Source of the DNA: Streptomyces sp. SCL15-4
GTDB lineage: Bacteria; Actinomycetota; Actinomycetes; Streptomycetales; Streptomycetaceae
Assembly: GCF_033366695.1 (NCBI RefSeq)
Contig: NZ_JAOBTQ010000001.1
Location: 6,014,001 to 6,078,000, forward strand
Length of the DNA stretch: 64,000 nucleotides
Direction of reading: 5' to 3'
How positions within the stretch are numbered: position 1 is the first letter of the stretch; each line of letters starts with the position of its first letter. Below are positions 37,551-47,728 of the stretch, piece after piece. Made by a program: the position numbers and the translations under genes. The notes beneath the pieces were generated by a model that saw only the letters and a program-made list of their open reading frames with translations, did not search any database and was not told the DNA's origin.

Positions 37551-37907
37551 ATGTCCGTATCGGACGAGACCACCACCGTCACCGACGGCATCATCCTGAC
37601 CGACGCCGCCGCGGCCAAGGTCAAGGCCCTGCTCGACCAGGAAGGCCGCGACGACCTCGCGCTGCGTGTCGCCGTCCAGCCCGGCGGCTGCTCCGGCCTG
37701 CGCTACCAGCTCTTCTTCGACGAGCGTTCGCTCGACGGCGACGTCGTGAAGGACTTCGGCGGGGTCAAGGTCGTCACGGACCGGATGAGCGCTCCGTACC
37801 TGGGCGGTGCCACCGTCGACTTCGTGGACACGATCGAGAAGCAGGGCTTCACGATCGACAACCCGAACGCGACCGGCTCCTGCGCCTGCGGCGACTCCTT
37901 CAGCTGA
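37551..37907 (+). CDS. erpA: A-type iron-sulfur carrier (HesB/ErpA family)
   Basis: 118 residues. The three cluster-binding cysteines C47 (GGCSGL), C111 and C113 (GSCACGD) fit the A-type carrier pattern. It delivers Fe-S clusters to apo-enzymes. A GGGAGAG ribosome site precedes the ATG. The divergent nadA product is a [4Fe-4S] enzyme and a possible client. Confidence 0.92.
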   Translation: MSVSDETTTVTDGIILTDAAAAKVKALLDQEGRDDLALRVAVQPGGCSGLRYQLFFDERSLDGDVVKDFGGVKVVTDRMSAPYLGGATVDFVDTIEKQGFTIDNPNATGSCACGDSFS

Positions 37908-37924
37908 GTCGATCACCGGACGGT

Positions 37925-37961
37925 GAAGGCGGCGGTCCCCGCGAAGGGGGCCGCCGCCTTC
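37925..37961 (+). terminator. terminator downstream of erpA
   Basis: A 16-bp stem with one G:T-type pair (37925-37940 with 37946-37961) starting about 18 bases after the erpA stop. Confidence 0.8.
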
Positions 37962-37999
37962 GTCCGTCCCGGCCGGACCGCCGTCCGTCGTCCGCAGGT

Positions 38000-39487
38000 T
38001 CAGCGCGGCCGCGGCGGCGCGTCCGGCCGCGGCGCGCCCGGCTTCGCCTCCGGTACCGCCCGGCCGTCCGCGCCGGTCACCGTCCGCCCGTCCAGCGGCG
38101 CGTGGAGCGTCACGGTCTTCGCGTACTCCTTGGCGACCAGCACGCACACCCGGTCCGGCCACGGCGTCTCGGTGACGGTCACCGCCACCCGGTCGCCGCT
38201 CTCCCGCGCCGTCACCCGGTAGTCGGCGCACACCCCGCCGGAGAAGCCCACGCGCAGCGTCCGCCCGTCGGCCGTGTACCAGCGCACCGGCACGCTCGGA
38301 CTCGTCCCGCCCGTCCCGGACGGCGCCGGCACGGGAGAGGCGGACCCGGCCCCGGACGCCGTCGCCAGGTACGCCGGGTCGACCGCCGGATACGTCACCG
38401 TGAACGCCTCGCCTCCGGCGGATGCCCGCGCCCGGAACAGCCAGGACGGCACCAGCGTCCGCCGCCCGCCCACGGAGTGCGCGGCCAGCCCGAACACCGC
38501 CTCGTCCACCGTCACCGTCCCCCGCGCCCCCGCGGACGTCCCGCACGGCCGCTCCAGCCGGTCCTTCGGCGGCACCGGACTCGCGCACCCGCCGATCCCC
38601 ATCCGGTGGCCGCTCCCGGCCTTCCCGTTCAGCAGCTCCAGCGTCCGCGCCGCGCCCAGCACCGGATACGTCTCGCCCTTCACCGGCGCGGCCGACAGCC
38701 CGTGGCCGCCGGTCGGTTCGCCTCCGCGGCCGACGCTCACGCCGGTCGTCCAGCCGTAGGTGGGCAGTCCGCCCACCACCGGATCGGCGGTCACCATCCG
38801 CCGGGCGCCCACGACCCGGCTCGCGTCGGTCTTCGCGGCGCCCAGCCCGGCCGCCTCCAGCACCGGCGCCGCCGCCTTCCGCGCGTCGGCCGCGCTCACC
38901 GGATCACCGGCCGCAGCGCCCGGGTCCGGGGAGCAGACGGTCACCTTGCGGCAGTTGTCGGTGCCGGGCGCGTACCGGCTGTACGACCAGTCGCCCGGCG
39001 CGTCCCGGCGCACCGTCAGGACCGGCCCGAGACCGTCCCGGCCGCCGACCCGCCAGAACCGTCCCTCGGCCACCGGCGTCCCTTCCATGCCGAGCGCCTC
39101 CGCCAGCCGGGCCACCCGCTCCCGGCCGGCCCCCGCCCCCGGCGCGTACACCGGCGCCGCGCCGGGCCCGTCCGGCAGCTCGCCGGCGGCCACGTACCGG
39201 GTGCCGTACGGGTCCGGTTCGCCGGGCGCGATACCGCCGGTGCCGGTACCGGTGCCGGTCCAGTCGTCCAGGGGGAGCGGCGGGGGAGTGCGGTGCTCGG
39301 CGGGCGCCGCCGCGTCGTCCGTACGGCCGCCCGGGCCGCCGCCGGCCGCGAGGCAGGCCGCGCCGCCGCCGGCGAGCAGCACGGCGGCGGTGGCGAGACC
39401 GGCGGCGAGGGCGGTGGGACGGCGCCGCCTCCGCCGCGTCCCGCGCTCCTCCGGGCCGCCGGAGTGTTCAGGGTGCTCGGTGTTCAC
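38000..39487 (-). CDS. hypothetical membrane-anchored extracytoplasmic protein
   Basis: 495 residues. A short Arg-rich cytoplasmic start (RRRRRRPTALAAG) precedes one hydrophobic segment (about 26-48); the rest is extracytoplasmic, Gly/Pro/Ala-rich with beta-strand segments and six scattered Cys (for example DNCRKVTVCSPD, GGVCADYRV) that may form disulfides. No known domain is recognised. It lies convergent to erpA; the small gene upstream is on the same strand. Probably a Streptomyces-specific envelope protein. Confidence 0.72.
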   Translation of the reverse strand: MNTEHPEHSGGPEERGTRRRRRRPTALAAGLATAAVLLAGGGAACLAAGGGPGGRTDDAAAPAEHRTPPPLPLDDWTGTGTGTGGIAPGEPDPYGTRYVAAGELPDGPGAAPVYAPGAGAGRERVARLAEALGMEGTPVAEGRFWRVGGRDGLGPVLTVRRDAPGDWSYSRYAPGTDNCRKVTVCSPDPGAAAGDPVSAADARKAAAPVLEAAGLGAAKTDASRVVGARRMVTADPVVGGLPTYGWTTGVSVGRGGEPTGGHGLSAAPVKGETYPVLGAARTLELLNGKAGSGHRMGIGGCASPVPPKDRLERPCGTSAGARGTVTVDEAVFGLAAHSVGGRRTLVPSWLFRARASAGGEAFTVTYPAVDPAYLATASGAGSASPVPAPSGTGGTSPSVPVRWYTADGRTLRVGFSGGVCADYRVTARESGDRVAVTVTETPWPDRVCVLVAKEYAKTVTLHAPLDGRTVTGADGRAVPEAKPGAPRPDAPPRPR

Positions 39488-39584
39488 CGCGTCGCTCCTC
39501 GCTCGTCGTGCCCCGCGTTCCCTGCGCGGGGGACGGCGATGGGACGCGGGAGGGCGGCGCGCGGTTCCCGGGGACGCGGCCCGG

Positions 39585-39794
39585 TCAGTCGCCGTAGTCC
39601 GACATCGCGTCCAGCAGCCGGGCGGACCGCGCCGGGACGGACACCCCGTGGATGCGGGACGGGGACACCGGACGGGACGCGGCCCGCTGCGGGGCCGCCC
39701 AGTGCGGAGCCATCCGGGCGCAGTCGCCCCACAGGGGAGCGAGGCCGCCGCCGGGCTCGGCCGGGGCGGAGGAGGTGACCTCGAGGTTCGTCAT
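39585..39794 (-). CDS. small hypothetical protein
   Basis: 69 residues, starting MTNLEVTSSAPAEPGGGL and ending VSVPARSARLLDAMSDYGD. The C-terminal half looks amphipathic and protein-like, but the ribosome site is weak and no family is recognised. It lies 97 bases upstream of the membrane-anchored protein gene on the same strand. Confidence 0.5.
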   Translation of the reverse strand: MTNLEVTSSAPAEPGGGLAPLWGDCARMAPHWAAPQRAASRPVSPSRIHGVSVPARSARLLDAMSDYGD

Positions 39795-39924
39795 GACCGC
39801 ACCGTACGCACGGCGCGGGCCGCGAAGAAAGATCTACTATCGGGTAGTTTCGTCAGCTTCAGCGACGGCGGCCGAGCGGGTAGCGTGAACTGTCAACCCA
39901 GCCTCCCGCAGGAGAATCCCCGTC

Positions 39925-40899
39925 GTGCGCATCGCAGTCACCGGCTCCATCGCCACCGACCACCTCATGACCTTCCCCGGCCGCTTCGCCGACCAGTTCG
40001 TCGCGGACCGGCTGCACACGGTTTCGCTCTCCTTCCTGGTCGACAACCTCGACGTCCGCCGCGGAGGCGTCGCCGCCAACATCGCCTTCGGCATGGGCCA
40101 GCTCGGCACCCGGCCCGTCCTGGTCGGCGCCGCCGGCTTCGACTTCGACGAGTACCGTGCCTGGCTCGACCGCCACGGCGTGGACACCGAGTCGGTCCGC
40201 ATCTCCGAGACCCTGCACACCGCCCGCTTCGTGTGCACCACCGACGCCGACCACAACCAGATCGGCTCCTTCTACACCGGCGCGATGAGCGAGGCCCGCC
40301 TCATCGAGCTGAAGACCGTCGCGGACCGCGTGGGCGGCCTGGACCTGGTCCTCATCGGCGCCGACGACCCCGAGGCGATGCTCCGCCACACCGAGGAGTG
40401 CCGCTCCCGGAACATCCCGTTCGCCGCCGACTTCTCCCAGCAGATCGCCCGGATGGAGGGCGAGGAGATCCGGATACTGCTGGACGGCGCGACCTACCTC
40501 TTCTCCAACGAGTACGAGAAGGGGCTCATCGAGTCCAAGACCGGCTGGAGCGATGCGGAGATCCTCTCCAGGGTCGGCCACCGGGTCACCACGCTCGGCT
40601 CGCGGGGCGTGCGCATCGAGCGGACCGGCGAGGACCCGATCGAGGTCGGCTGCCCGGAGGAGGACCGCAAGGCCGACCCCACGGGCGTCGGCGACGCCTT
40701 CCGCGCCGGGTTCCTGTCCGGGCTGGCCTGGGGCGTCTCGCTGGAGCGCGCGGCGCAGATCGGGTGCATGCTCGCCACGCTGGTCATCGAGACCGTGGGC
40801 ACGCAGGAGTACCAGCTGCGGCGCACGCACTTCATGGAGCGGTTCGTGAAGGCGTACGGCGACGAGGCCGGCGAGGAGGTCCGGGCCCACCTGAGCTGA
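39925..40899 (+). CDS. PfkB-family carbohydrate kinase, adenosine-kinase-like
   Basis: 324 residues. The start is a GTG after GGAG. PfkB signatures are the glycine-rich GGVAANIAFGMGQLG near residue 48 and the catalytic TGVGDAFRAGF with D257. By sequence and position next to ctaC it matches the Mycobacterium adenosine kinase (AdoK/CbhK) locus, so adenosine phosphorylation is the best guess, with ribokinase-like activity as the alternative. A likely -10 element (TACTAT) stands near 39833. Confidence 0.82.
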   Translation: MRIAVTGSIATDHLMTFPGRFADQFVADRLHTVSLSFLVDNLDVRRGGVAANIAFGMGQLGTRPVLVGAAGFDFDEYRAWLDRHGVDTESVRISETLHTARFVCTTDADHNQIGSFYTGAMSEARLIELKTVADRVGGLDLVLIGADDPEAMLRHTEECRSRNIPFAADFSQQIARMEGEEIRILLDGATYLFSNEYEKGLIESKTGWSDAEILSRVGHRVTTLGSRGVRIERTGEDPIEVGCPEEDRKADPTGVGDAFRAGFLSGLAWGVSLERAAQIGCMLATLVIETVGTQEYQLRRTHFMERFVKAYGDEAGEEVRAHLS

Positions 40900-40918
40900 G
40901 GGCCGGCCGGGCGGGGTC

Positions 40919-42295
40919 TCAGCTCACCCGGCGGACCAGGTACGCCGTGCCCTGTTCCGCCGGCTCCTCGCCCACGTACTGCTGTCCCCGCATCTCGCAC
41001 CACGCCGGGATGTCCAGCCGGGCCGCCTCGTCGTCCGAGAGGACCCGGACGAGGCCGCCCACCGGGACCTCGCCGAACACCTTCGCCAGTTCGATGACCG
41101 GGATCGGGCAGCGCTTGCCGAGCGAGTCGACGACCAGCTCCTCGGCCCGGACGGCCGTCACCGGGACCGGTGCGCCCAGCTTCTCCCGGACGCCCGCCAC
41201 CGCCTGCGGCAGCACCCGGAGGAACCGCTCCACGTCCTCCTCGGCCGTCCCCGCCGGCAGGGACACCCGGACGTTGCCCTCGCTCAGCACGCCCATCGCC
41301 TTCAGCACATGGCTCGGCGTCAGCGTGCCGGACGTGCACGAGGAGCCGGAGGAGACCGAGAAGCCGGCCCGGTCCAGCTCGTGCAGCAGGGCCTCGCCGT
41401 CGACGTAGAGGCAGGAGAAGGTCACGATCCCGGGCAGCCGGCGCCCGGCGTCGCCGACCACCTCCACGTCCGGCACCAGCTCCGGCACCCGGTCCCGGAT
41501 CCGCCGCGTCAGCTCCCCGAGCCGTGCCGCCTCCCGGTCCGCCTCGGCCCGCACCGCGCGCAGCGAGGCCACGGCCGCCACGACGGCCGGGATGTTCTCG
41601 AAACCGGGCGCCCGGCCCGACTCCCGCTCGTCCACCGGCCCTTGGGCGGCGTACCGCACGCCCTTGCGCACGACGAGCAGTCCCACGCCCGACGGCCCGC
41701 CCCACTTGTGCGCGCTGGCCGCCAGCAGCGACCAGTCGCCCTCCACCGGCCCCCACCCCAGCGACTGGGCGGCGTCCACCAGCAGCGGCACCCCGGCGGC
41801 CCGGCACACCTCGGCCACCTCGGCGACCGGCTGCACGGTGCCCACCTCGTGGTTGGCCGACTGCAGGCACGCCAGCGCGGTGTCCGCCCGGAGCGCCCGC
41901 GCGTACCCCGAAGGGTCGACGGCTCCCGTCCGGCTGACGGCCACCCGGGTGACGTCCCCGCCCTCCGCCTCGCACACTTCCGCCGAATGGAGGACGCAGG
42001 AGTGTTCGACGGCAGACACGATCAGGTGGCGCCCCACCCGTCGCCGCCCGGCCAACGCCCCCGCGATCCCCATGTGTACGGCCCGGGTCCCGGACGGGGT
42101 GAAGACCACCTCGTCGGCCCGGCAGCCCACGGCCTCCGCGGCCGCCTCCCGGGCCGCGTCCAGCAGCATCCGCGCCTTGCGCCCCTCCCGGTACAGCCGT
42201 GCGGGATCGGCCCATCCCTCATCCAAAGAGGCCAACAGCGCCTGACGGGCCACGGGATGGAGGGGAGTGGCGGAAGCAGCGTCAAAGTAGGCCAT
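40919..42295 (-). CDS. cysteine desulfurase fused to a TusA-like sulfur carrier
   Basis: 458 residues. The N-terminal 370 or so form a class V aminotransferase-type cysteine desulfurase with the PLP lysine in ASAHKWGGPSG and the persulfide cysteine in SSGSSCTSG. The C-terminal 80 residues are a TusA domain with the sulfur-carrying LGKRCPIPVIEL. In one chain it could take sulfur from Cys and hand it to the carrier Cys for tRNA thiolation or cofactors. It is divergent from the cytochrome oxidase operon (258-base gap). Confidence 0.88.
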   Translation of the reverse strand: MAYFDAASATPLHPVARQALLASLDEGWADPARLYREGRKARMLLDAAREAAAEAVGCRADEVVFTPSGTRAVHMGIAGALAGRRRVGRHLIVSAVEHSCVLHSAEVCEAEGGDVTRVAVSRTGAVDPSGYARALRADTALACLQSANHEVGTVQPVAEVAEVCRAAGVPLLVDAAQSLGWGPVEGDWSLLAASAHKWGGPSGVGLLVVRKGVRYAAQGPVDERESGRAPGFENIPAVVAAVASLRAVRAEADREAARLGELTRRIRDRVPELVPDVEVVGDAGRRLPGIVTFSCLYVDGEALLHELDRAGFSVSSGSSCTSGTLTPSHVLKAMGVLSEGNVRVSLPAGTAEEDVERFLRVLPQAVAGVREKLGAPVPVTAVRAEELVVDSLGKRCPIPVIELAKVFGEVPVGGLVRVLSDDEAARLDIPAWCEMRGQQYVGEEPAEQGTAYLVRRVS

Positions 42296-42553
42296 ACGGC
42301 AACGCTAAACCGCCGGTCGGCCCGGTGTCTCCAAGGGGTGCGCCGCCGGGCGCGACCAGCCACAACGCACCCGCAGCCGCCAATCAAGCGAACCACCCCA
42401 CCCAGTAGGCACCCCTCCTCGCGAACCCTCGGAGAGGGTGGGCTAGGGTTTGGTCCGCATAAACATCCAAACCCCTGCCCGACGCAGGGCGGCGACCGAC
42501 CAGCGAGAAGGCCGCAGCCAACCGCGCGGGCGAGACTCTCGGGAAGGCGCTAC

Positions 42554-43513
42554 GTGAGTCCCAACGGCTCCGACCGCTCGCCGCGGCGCCCGATGCGGCG
42601 GAAGCTGCTGCAGGCACTGACCGCGGGCCTGGTCCTGGCGACCGCAACCGGTTGCACATACAAGGACTTCCCCCGCCTTGGCATGCCCACCCCGACCACG
42701 GAAGAGGCTCCGCGGATCCTCTCCTTGTGGCAGGGCTCCTGGGCTGCCGCGCTCGCCGTCGGCGTGCTGGTGTGGGGCCTGATCCTGTGGAGTGCTTTCT
42801 TCCACCGGCGCAGCCGCACCAAGGTCGAGGTTCCTCCGCAGACCCGGTACAACATGCCGATCGAGGCCCTGTACACCGTGGTCCCGATCATCATCATCTC
42901 GGTGCTCTTCTACTTCACGGCCCGGGACGAGTCGAAGCTCCTGGACACCTCCAAGAAGCCCGACGTCACGGTCAACGTGGTCGGCTTCCAGTGGAGCTGG
43001 GGCTTCAACTACGTCGAGAACGTCCCCGGTTCCACCGGTGACGCCAAGACCGACAAGAACCTGGACGCCATCCCGGACCGGTTCAAGGACCAGTTCCCGG
43101 CGAACGCCGGCGGTGTCTACGACGTCGGTACGCCCGGCACGCGGAACCCGCAGACGAAGAACCCCGGTCCGACGCTCTGGCTCCCCAAGGGCAAGACGGT
43201 CCGCTTCGTCCTGACCTCGCGTGACGTCATCCACTCCTTCTGGGTGGTGCCGTTCCTCATGAAGCAGGACGTCATCCCGGGCCACACCAACGCCTTCCAG
43301 GTGACCCCCAACAAGGAGGGCACCTTCCTCGGCAAGTGTGCCGAGCTCTGCGGCGTCGACCACTCCCGGATGCTGTTCAACGTGAAGGTCGTCTCCCCCG
43401 AGCGGTACGAGCAGCACCTCAAGGACCTCGCCAAGAAGGGGCAGACCGGTTACATTCCCGCCGGCATCGCGCAGACGAGCCACGAGAAGAACCGGGAGAC
43501 GAACAACCTGTGA
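42554..43513 (+). CDS. ctaC: cytochrome c oxidase subunit II
   Basis: 319 residues. A lipoprotein-type signal (TATGC) is followed by two membrane helices and a cupredoxin domain with the CuA ligands C262, C266, H270 and M273 ([12 protein letters not shown]). It accepts electrons from the cytochrome bcc complex and passes them to subunit I. The GTG start at 42554 follows GGGAAGG. Its stop overlaps the ctaD start (GTGA). Confidence 0.95.
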   Translation: MSPNGSDRSPRRPMRRKLLQALTAGLVLATATGCTYKDFPRLGMPTPTTEEAPRILSLWQGSWAAALAVGVLVWGLILWSAFFHRRSRTKVEVPPQTRYNMPIEALYTVVPIIIISVLFYFTARDESKLLDTSKKPDVTVNVVGFQWSWGFNYVENVPGSTGDAKTDKNLDAIPDRFKDQFPANAGGVYDVGTPGTRNPQTKNPGPTLWLPKGKTVRFVLTSRDVIHSFWVVPFLMKQDVIPGHTNAFQVTPNKEGTFLGKCAELCGVDHSRMLFNVKVVSPERYEQHLKDLAKKGQTGYIPAGIAQTSHEKNRETNNL

Positions 43514-45243
43514 GCATCCTCAACGAACCCCAGGGTGCCGCGGCAGCTGAAGGCTCGTACGCCGACGAGCTGCCGGTCAGGCGCAAGCAACCCGGCAATG
43601 TCGTGGTGAAGTGGCTGACGACCACCGACCACAAGACGATCGGCACGCTGTATCTGGCGACGTCGTTCGCGTTCTTCCTGATCGGCGGCGTGATGGCGCT
43701 CATCATGCGCGCCGAGCTGGCCCGGCCGGGCCTGCAGATCATGTCGAACGAGCAGTTCAACCAGGCGTTCACGATGCACGGCACGATCATGCTGCTGATG
43801 TTCGCGACGCCGCTGTTCGCCGGTTTCGCGAACTGGATCATGCCGCTGCAGATCGGCGCGCCCGACGTGGCGTTCCCGCGGCTGAACATGTTCGCCTACT
43901 GGCTCTACCTGTTCGGCTCGCTCATCGCGGTGGCCGGCTTCCTCACCCCGCAGGGCGCGGCCGACTTCGGCTGGTTCGCCTACTCCCCGCTGTCGGACGC
44001 GGTCCGCTCGCCGGGCGTCGGCGCCGACATGTGGATCATGGGTCTGGCCTTCTCCGGCTTCGGCACGATCCTCGGCTCGGTCAACTTCATCACCACGATC
44101 ATCTGCATGCGCGCTCCGGGCATGACCATGTTCCGCATGCCGATCTTCGTGTGGAACGTGCTGCTGACCGGTGTCCTGGTCCTGCTGGCCTTCCCGGTGC
44201 TGGCCGCCGCGCTGTTCGCCCTGGAGGCGGACCGCAAGTTCGGCGCCCATGTCTTCGACGCGGCCAACGGCGGCGCGCTGCTGTGGCAACACCTCTTCTG
44301 GTTCTTCGGACACCCAGAGGTGTACATCATCGCCTTGCCGTTCTTCGGCATCATCTCCGAGGTCATCCCGGTGTTCTCCCGTAAGCCGATGTTCGGCTAC
44401 ATGGGCCTGATCGCCGCGACGATCGCGATCGCCGGTCTGTCCGTGACCGTGTGGGCCCACCACATGTACGTCACCGGCGGTGTGCTGCTGCCGTTCTTCT
44501 CCTTCATGACGTTCCTGATCGCCGTACCGACCGGTGTGAAGTTCTTCAACTGGATCGGCACGATGTGGAAGGGCTCGCTGTCCTTCGAGACACCGATGCT
44601 CTGGGCGACCGGCTTCCTGATCACCTTCACGTTCGGTGGTCTGACCGGTGTCATCCTCGCCTCGCCGCCGATGGACTTCCACGTCTCCGACTCGTACTTC
44701 GTGGTGGCCCACTTCCACTACGTGGTCTTCGGCACGGTCGTCTTCGCCATGTTCTCCGGCTTCCACTTCTGGTGGCCGAAGTGGACCGGCAAGATGCTGG
44801 ACGAGCGCCTCGGCAAGATCACCTTCTGGACGCTGTTCATCGGCTTCCACGGCACCTTCCTGGTCCAGCACTGGCTGGGCGCCGAGGGCATGCCGCGCCG
44901 GTACGCCGACTACCTGAACGCCGACGGCTTCACCGCGCTGAACACGGTGTCGACCATCAGCTCCTTCCTGCTCGGCCTGTCGATCCTGCCGTTCCTCTAC
45001 AACGTCTGGAAGACCGCCAAGTACGGCAAGAAGGTCGAGGTCGACGACCCGTGGGGCTACGGCCGCTCGCTGGAGTGGGCGACGTCCTGCCCGCCGCCCC
45101 GGCACAACTTCGTCACCCTGCCGCGGATCCGCAGCGAATCCCCGGCGTTCGACCTGCACCACCCCGAGATCGCCGCGCTCGAGCAGCTTGAGCACGCCGG
45201 TCACGGCACCGCCGTCGCGGGCAGCAAGGAGGCCGGCAAGTGA
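43510..45243 (+). CDS. ctaD: cytochrome c oxidase subunit I
   Basis: 577 residues with 12 membrane helices. The haem-copper ligands are visible: [15 protein letters not shown] (with the HPEVY cross-linked His-Tyr), and [10 protein letters not shown] near the end. It is the catalytic subunit of the aa3 oxidase, reducing oxygen and pumping protons. It is coupled to ctaC upstream and to ctaF downstream (4-base overlap). Confidence 0.96.
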   Translation: MSILNEPQGAAAAEGSYADELPVRRKQPGNVVVKWLTTTDHKTIGTLYLATSFAFFLIGGVMALIMRAELARPGLQIMSNEQFNQAFTMHGTIMLLMFATPLFAGFANWIMPLQIGAPDVAFPRLNMFAYWLYLFGSLIAVAGFLTPQGAADFGWFAYSPLSDAVRSPGVGADMWIMGLAFSGFGTILGSVNFITTIICMRAPGMTMFRMPIFVWNVLLTGVLVLLAFPVLAAALFALEADRKFGAHVFDAANGGALLWQHLFWFFGHPEVYIIALPFFGIISEVIPVFSRKPMFGYMGLIAATIAIAGLSVTVWAHHMYVTGGVLLPFFSFMTFLIAVPTGVKFFNWIGTMWKGSLSFETPMLWATGFLITFTFGGLTGVILASPPMDFHVSDSYFVVAHFHYVVFGTVVFAMFSGFHFWWPKWTGKMLDERLGKITFWTLFIGFHGTFLVQHWLGAEGMPRRYADYLNADGFTALNTVSTISSFLLGLSILPFLYNVWKTAKYGKKVEVDDPWGYGRSLEWATSCPPPRHNFVTLPRIRSESPAFDLHHPEIAALEQLEHAGHGTAVAGSKEAGK

Positions 45244-45638
45244 AGATCCAGGGTCGGATGTTCATCTGGCTGAGCGTCTTCATCCTGATCATGGCCATCG
45301 TGTATGGCGTGTGGTCGAAGGAGCCGGCCGGTACCACGGCACTCTTCCTGGCCTTCGGCCTGTCCGTCATGATCGGCTTCTACCTGGGCTTCACCGCCCG
45401 GCGGGTCGACGCGGGCGCCCAGGACGACAAGGAGGCCGACGTCGCGGACGACGCGGGCGAGCTGGGCTTCTTCAGCCCGCACAGCTGGCAGCCGCTCATG
45501 CTGGGCTTCGGCGGCGCGATCGCCTTCCTCAGCATCGCGGTCGGCTGGTGGCTGATCTACTTCTCCGCGCCGTTCATCCTGATCGGCCTGTTCGGCTGGG
45601 TGTTCGAGTACTACCACGGTGAGAACCGCACCCAGTAG
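45240..45638 (+). CDS. ctaF: cytochrome c oxidase subunit IV (CtaF)
   Basis: 132 residues, four hydrophobic segments (for example [18 protein letters not shown] and [20 protein letters not shown]). This is the actinobacteria-specific fourth oxidase subunit. It starts with a GTG overlapping the ctaD stop and ends the ctaCDF operon; a terminator follows 19 bases later. Confidence 0.92.
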   Translation: MKIQGRMFIWLSVFILIMAIVYGVWSKEPAGTTALFLAFGLSVMIGFYLGFTARRVDAGAQDDKEADVADDAGELGFFSPHSWQPLMLGFGGAIAFLSIAVGWWLIYFSAPFILIGLFGWVFEYYHGENRTQ

Positions 45639-45656
45639 GGCGCGCCGAAGCACCGG

Positions 45657-45690
45657 GAGCCCGGACCTTCCTGACGGAGGGTCCGGGCTC
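45657..45690 (+). terminator. terminator downstream of ctaF
   Basis: Stem of 14 bp with one wobble (45657-45670 with 45677-45690) and a 6-base loop, closing the ctaCDF unit. Confidence 0.85.
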
Positions 45691-45769
45691 CGCTCGTTTG
45701 CCGGAGCATCGTTCGCTCGGATGAGTGACTCACCATGCCGGTAGTCTCTTTATCTCATAGCGTGATCAT

Positions 45770-47032
45770 ATGAACCACACTGCGCGGACCCGTACCGTCG
45801 TCGGCTGCACCCTGCTGGTGACCGCCCTCGGTGCGGGCGTCACCGCTTGCGGTTCGGACGGCAACCCCCTGTCGGCCAGGCCGTACGACGCAGCGGACCT
45901 GATCTCCTTCAACGGCCCCGCCGAAGCGGGCGGGCGGGCCGACCCCGACAAGCCCCTGGAGGTCACCGCCAACAGCGGTGACGGCCGGATCACGGACGTC
46001 ACCGCCCGGGACTCCACAGGGCGCTATGTGACGGGCGAACTCGCCGCCGACGGCAGCCGCTGGCACAGCACCTCCCCGCTGGCCGCGGACGCCCACTACA
46101 CGGTCACCGTGAGCACCGAGGACGACGACGGCGCGCCCGGCCGCAAGGTCCTCTCCTTCGACACCAGCAAGCCCGCCGGCAAGAAGCGCCTGGGCGTCGT
46201 CCTCGGGCCGGGCAGCGGCACCTACGGCGTCGGACAGCCCATCACGGCCCAGCTCGACCAGGGGATCAAGGACAAGGCGCAGCGCGCCGTCGTGGAGCGG
46301 GCCCTGAGAGTGGAGTCCGTGCCGGCCGTGCCGGGCTCCTGGTACTGGGTGAACGACAAGGAACTCCACTACCGTCCCAAGGACTACTGGCCGGCCCACA
46401 CCACCGTCCGGGTGCGCAGCAACCTCAACGGCGTCCGGATCGGCGACCGGCTGTGGGGCGGGACGTCCACACCGCTGAAGATCACCACGGGGGACCGGGT
46501 CGAGGTCGTCACGGACGCCGCCGAGCACCAGCTGACGTACTACAAGAACGGCCAGCCAGTCGAGCAGATCCCGGTCACCACCGGCAAGCCCGGCTTCGAG
46601 ACCCGCAACGGCGTCAAGGTCGTCCTGGAGAAGCAGTACTTCGTACGGATGCGCGGCACCACCGTCGGCATCGCCGAGGGCACCTCGGACTCCTACGACC
46701 TGCCGGTGTACTACGCCACCCGGGTCACCTGGTCGGGCGAGTACGTCCACGCCGCGCCCTGGTCCGTCGGCTCCCAGGGCTACGCGAACGTCAGCCACGG
46801 CTGCACGGGGATGAGCACGTCCAACGCCGAGTGGCTCTTCGACAACATCCGCGAGGGCGACATCGTCAGGGTCGTCAACTCCGAGGGCCAGACCATGGAG
46901 CCCTTCGGCAACGGCTTCGGCGACTGGAACGTCGACTGGAAGAAATGGCGCACGGGCAGTGCCCTCACCGACAAGACCCCGGACGGCCCCGCCCCGGCAG
47001 AGGCGGTACGCCTCCAGCCGAGAGCGGTGTAG
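45770..47032 (+). CDS. L,D-transpeptidase, lipoprotein
   Basis: 420 residues. The signal peptide ends in a lipobox with C27 (VTACGSD). Two Ig-like domains (about 45-250) precede the YkuD catalytic domain with H343, G344 and C345 (VSHGCTGMS) and the upstream HAAPWS. It forms 3-3 cross-links in peptidoglycan, using the Cys nucleophile, in the envelope. It lies between ctaF and the receiver-domain gene, an arrangement I recall as conserved in Streptomyces. Start ATG at 45770. Confidence 0.92.
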   Translation: MNHTARTRTVVGCTLLVTALGAGVTACGSDGNPLSARPYDAADLISFNGPAEAGGRADPDKPLEVTANSGDGRITDVTARDSTGRYVTGELAADGSRWHSTSPLAADAHYTVTVSTEDDDGAPGRKVLSFDTSKPAGKKRLGVVLGPGSGTYGVGQPITAQLDQGIKDKAQRAVVERALRVESVPAVPGSWYWVNDKELHYRPKDYWPAHTTVRVRSNLNGVRIGDRLWGGTSTPLKITTGDRVEVVTDAAEHQLTYYKNGQPVEQIPVTTGKPGFETRNGVKVVLEKQYFVRMRGTTVGIAEGTSDSYDLPVYYATRVTWSGEYVHAAPWSVGSQGYANVSHGCTGMSTSNAEWLFDNIREGDIVRVVNSEGQTMEPFGNGFGDWNVDWKKWRTGSALTDKTPDGPAPAEAVRLQPRAV

Positions 47033-47162
47033 CGGCGCCCCGGAAGGGGCGCGGGAGCGTGTCGGAGGTGCGGCTGCCGCCGCGTGGGCGCGGGAAGACC
47101 CCGCCGGCCCGCACCCGCGCACGATCCCCGCGCCCCGGGCCGGCCGGCGCCCACGGCCCGTC

Positions 47163-47564
47163 CTACGCGCCCACAAGCCTCTTCTGCCGCAGCAGGGAGG
47201 CCAGCGCGGAGGCGAACTCCACCGGGTCCACCGGCAGCGTCACAGCCGCGTCCGCACGGCTCCACGTGGCCAGCCACGCGTCCTGCGGCCGTCCCATGAG
47301 CAACAGCACCGGCGGGCAGCCGAACACCTCGTCCTTGATCTGCCGGCACATGCCCATGCCGCCCATCGGCACGGCCTCGCCGTCCAGCACGCAGACGTCG
47401 ATGCCGCCCTTGTCCAGCTCCCGCAGCACCGCGTCCGGAGTCGCGCACTCCACGAACTCCACCAGGGGGACGTCCGGAGCGGGCCGGCGTCCGGCGGCCA
47501 GCCGTACTTGTTCGCGAGTGGTGGAGTCGTCGCTATAGACCAGCACCGTGGCGGTCGGCTGCAT
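47163..47564 (-). CDS. receiver-domain-like protein without output domain
   Basis: 133 residues, start ATG with GGAGG 4 bases upstream. The fold is CheY-like: TVLVYSDDSTTREQV at the start, GIDVCVLDGEAVPMGGMGMCRQIK at the phosphoacceptor strand and PPVLLLMG next, but the conserved acidic pair and the Lys are only partly kept, so phosphorylation is uncertain. Single-domain regulators of this kind act by protein-protein contact. Divergent from ctaE. Confidence 0.72.
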   Translation of the reverse strand: MQPTATVLVYSDDSTTREQVRLAAGRRPAPDVPLVEFVECATPDAVLRELDKGGIDVCVLDGEAVPMGGMGMCRQIKDEVFGCPPVLLLMGRPQDAWLATWSRADAAVTLPVDPVEFASALASLLRQKRLVGA

Positions 47565-47707
47565 TGTTCCTCCGGGACGTCGGCGTCGTACGGACGGGAC
47601 GGGCAGGGCCGTCTGGGCGGATGCTACTCCCCCGAACACCACGTCAGCACCGGTTCGGCGGGCGGCAACACTCCGAACGGCACCCCCCGGAGTGAGCGCG
47701 AGATAAG

Positions 47708-47728
47708 CGACCGACATAATGTCGGTCG
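47708..47728. promoter_or_regulatory. CGACCGACA-taa-TGTCGGTCG palindrome overlapping the ctaE start
   Basis: Perfect 9-bp arms (47708-47716 and 47720-47728) around 3 bases. The ATG at 47719-47721 of ctaE overlaps the start of the second arm, and no strong ribosome site lies upstream. It could be an operator, or an RNA hairpin that hides the start codon. Confidence 0.55.
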
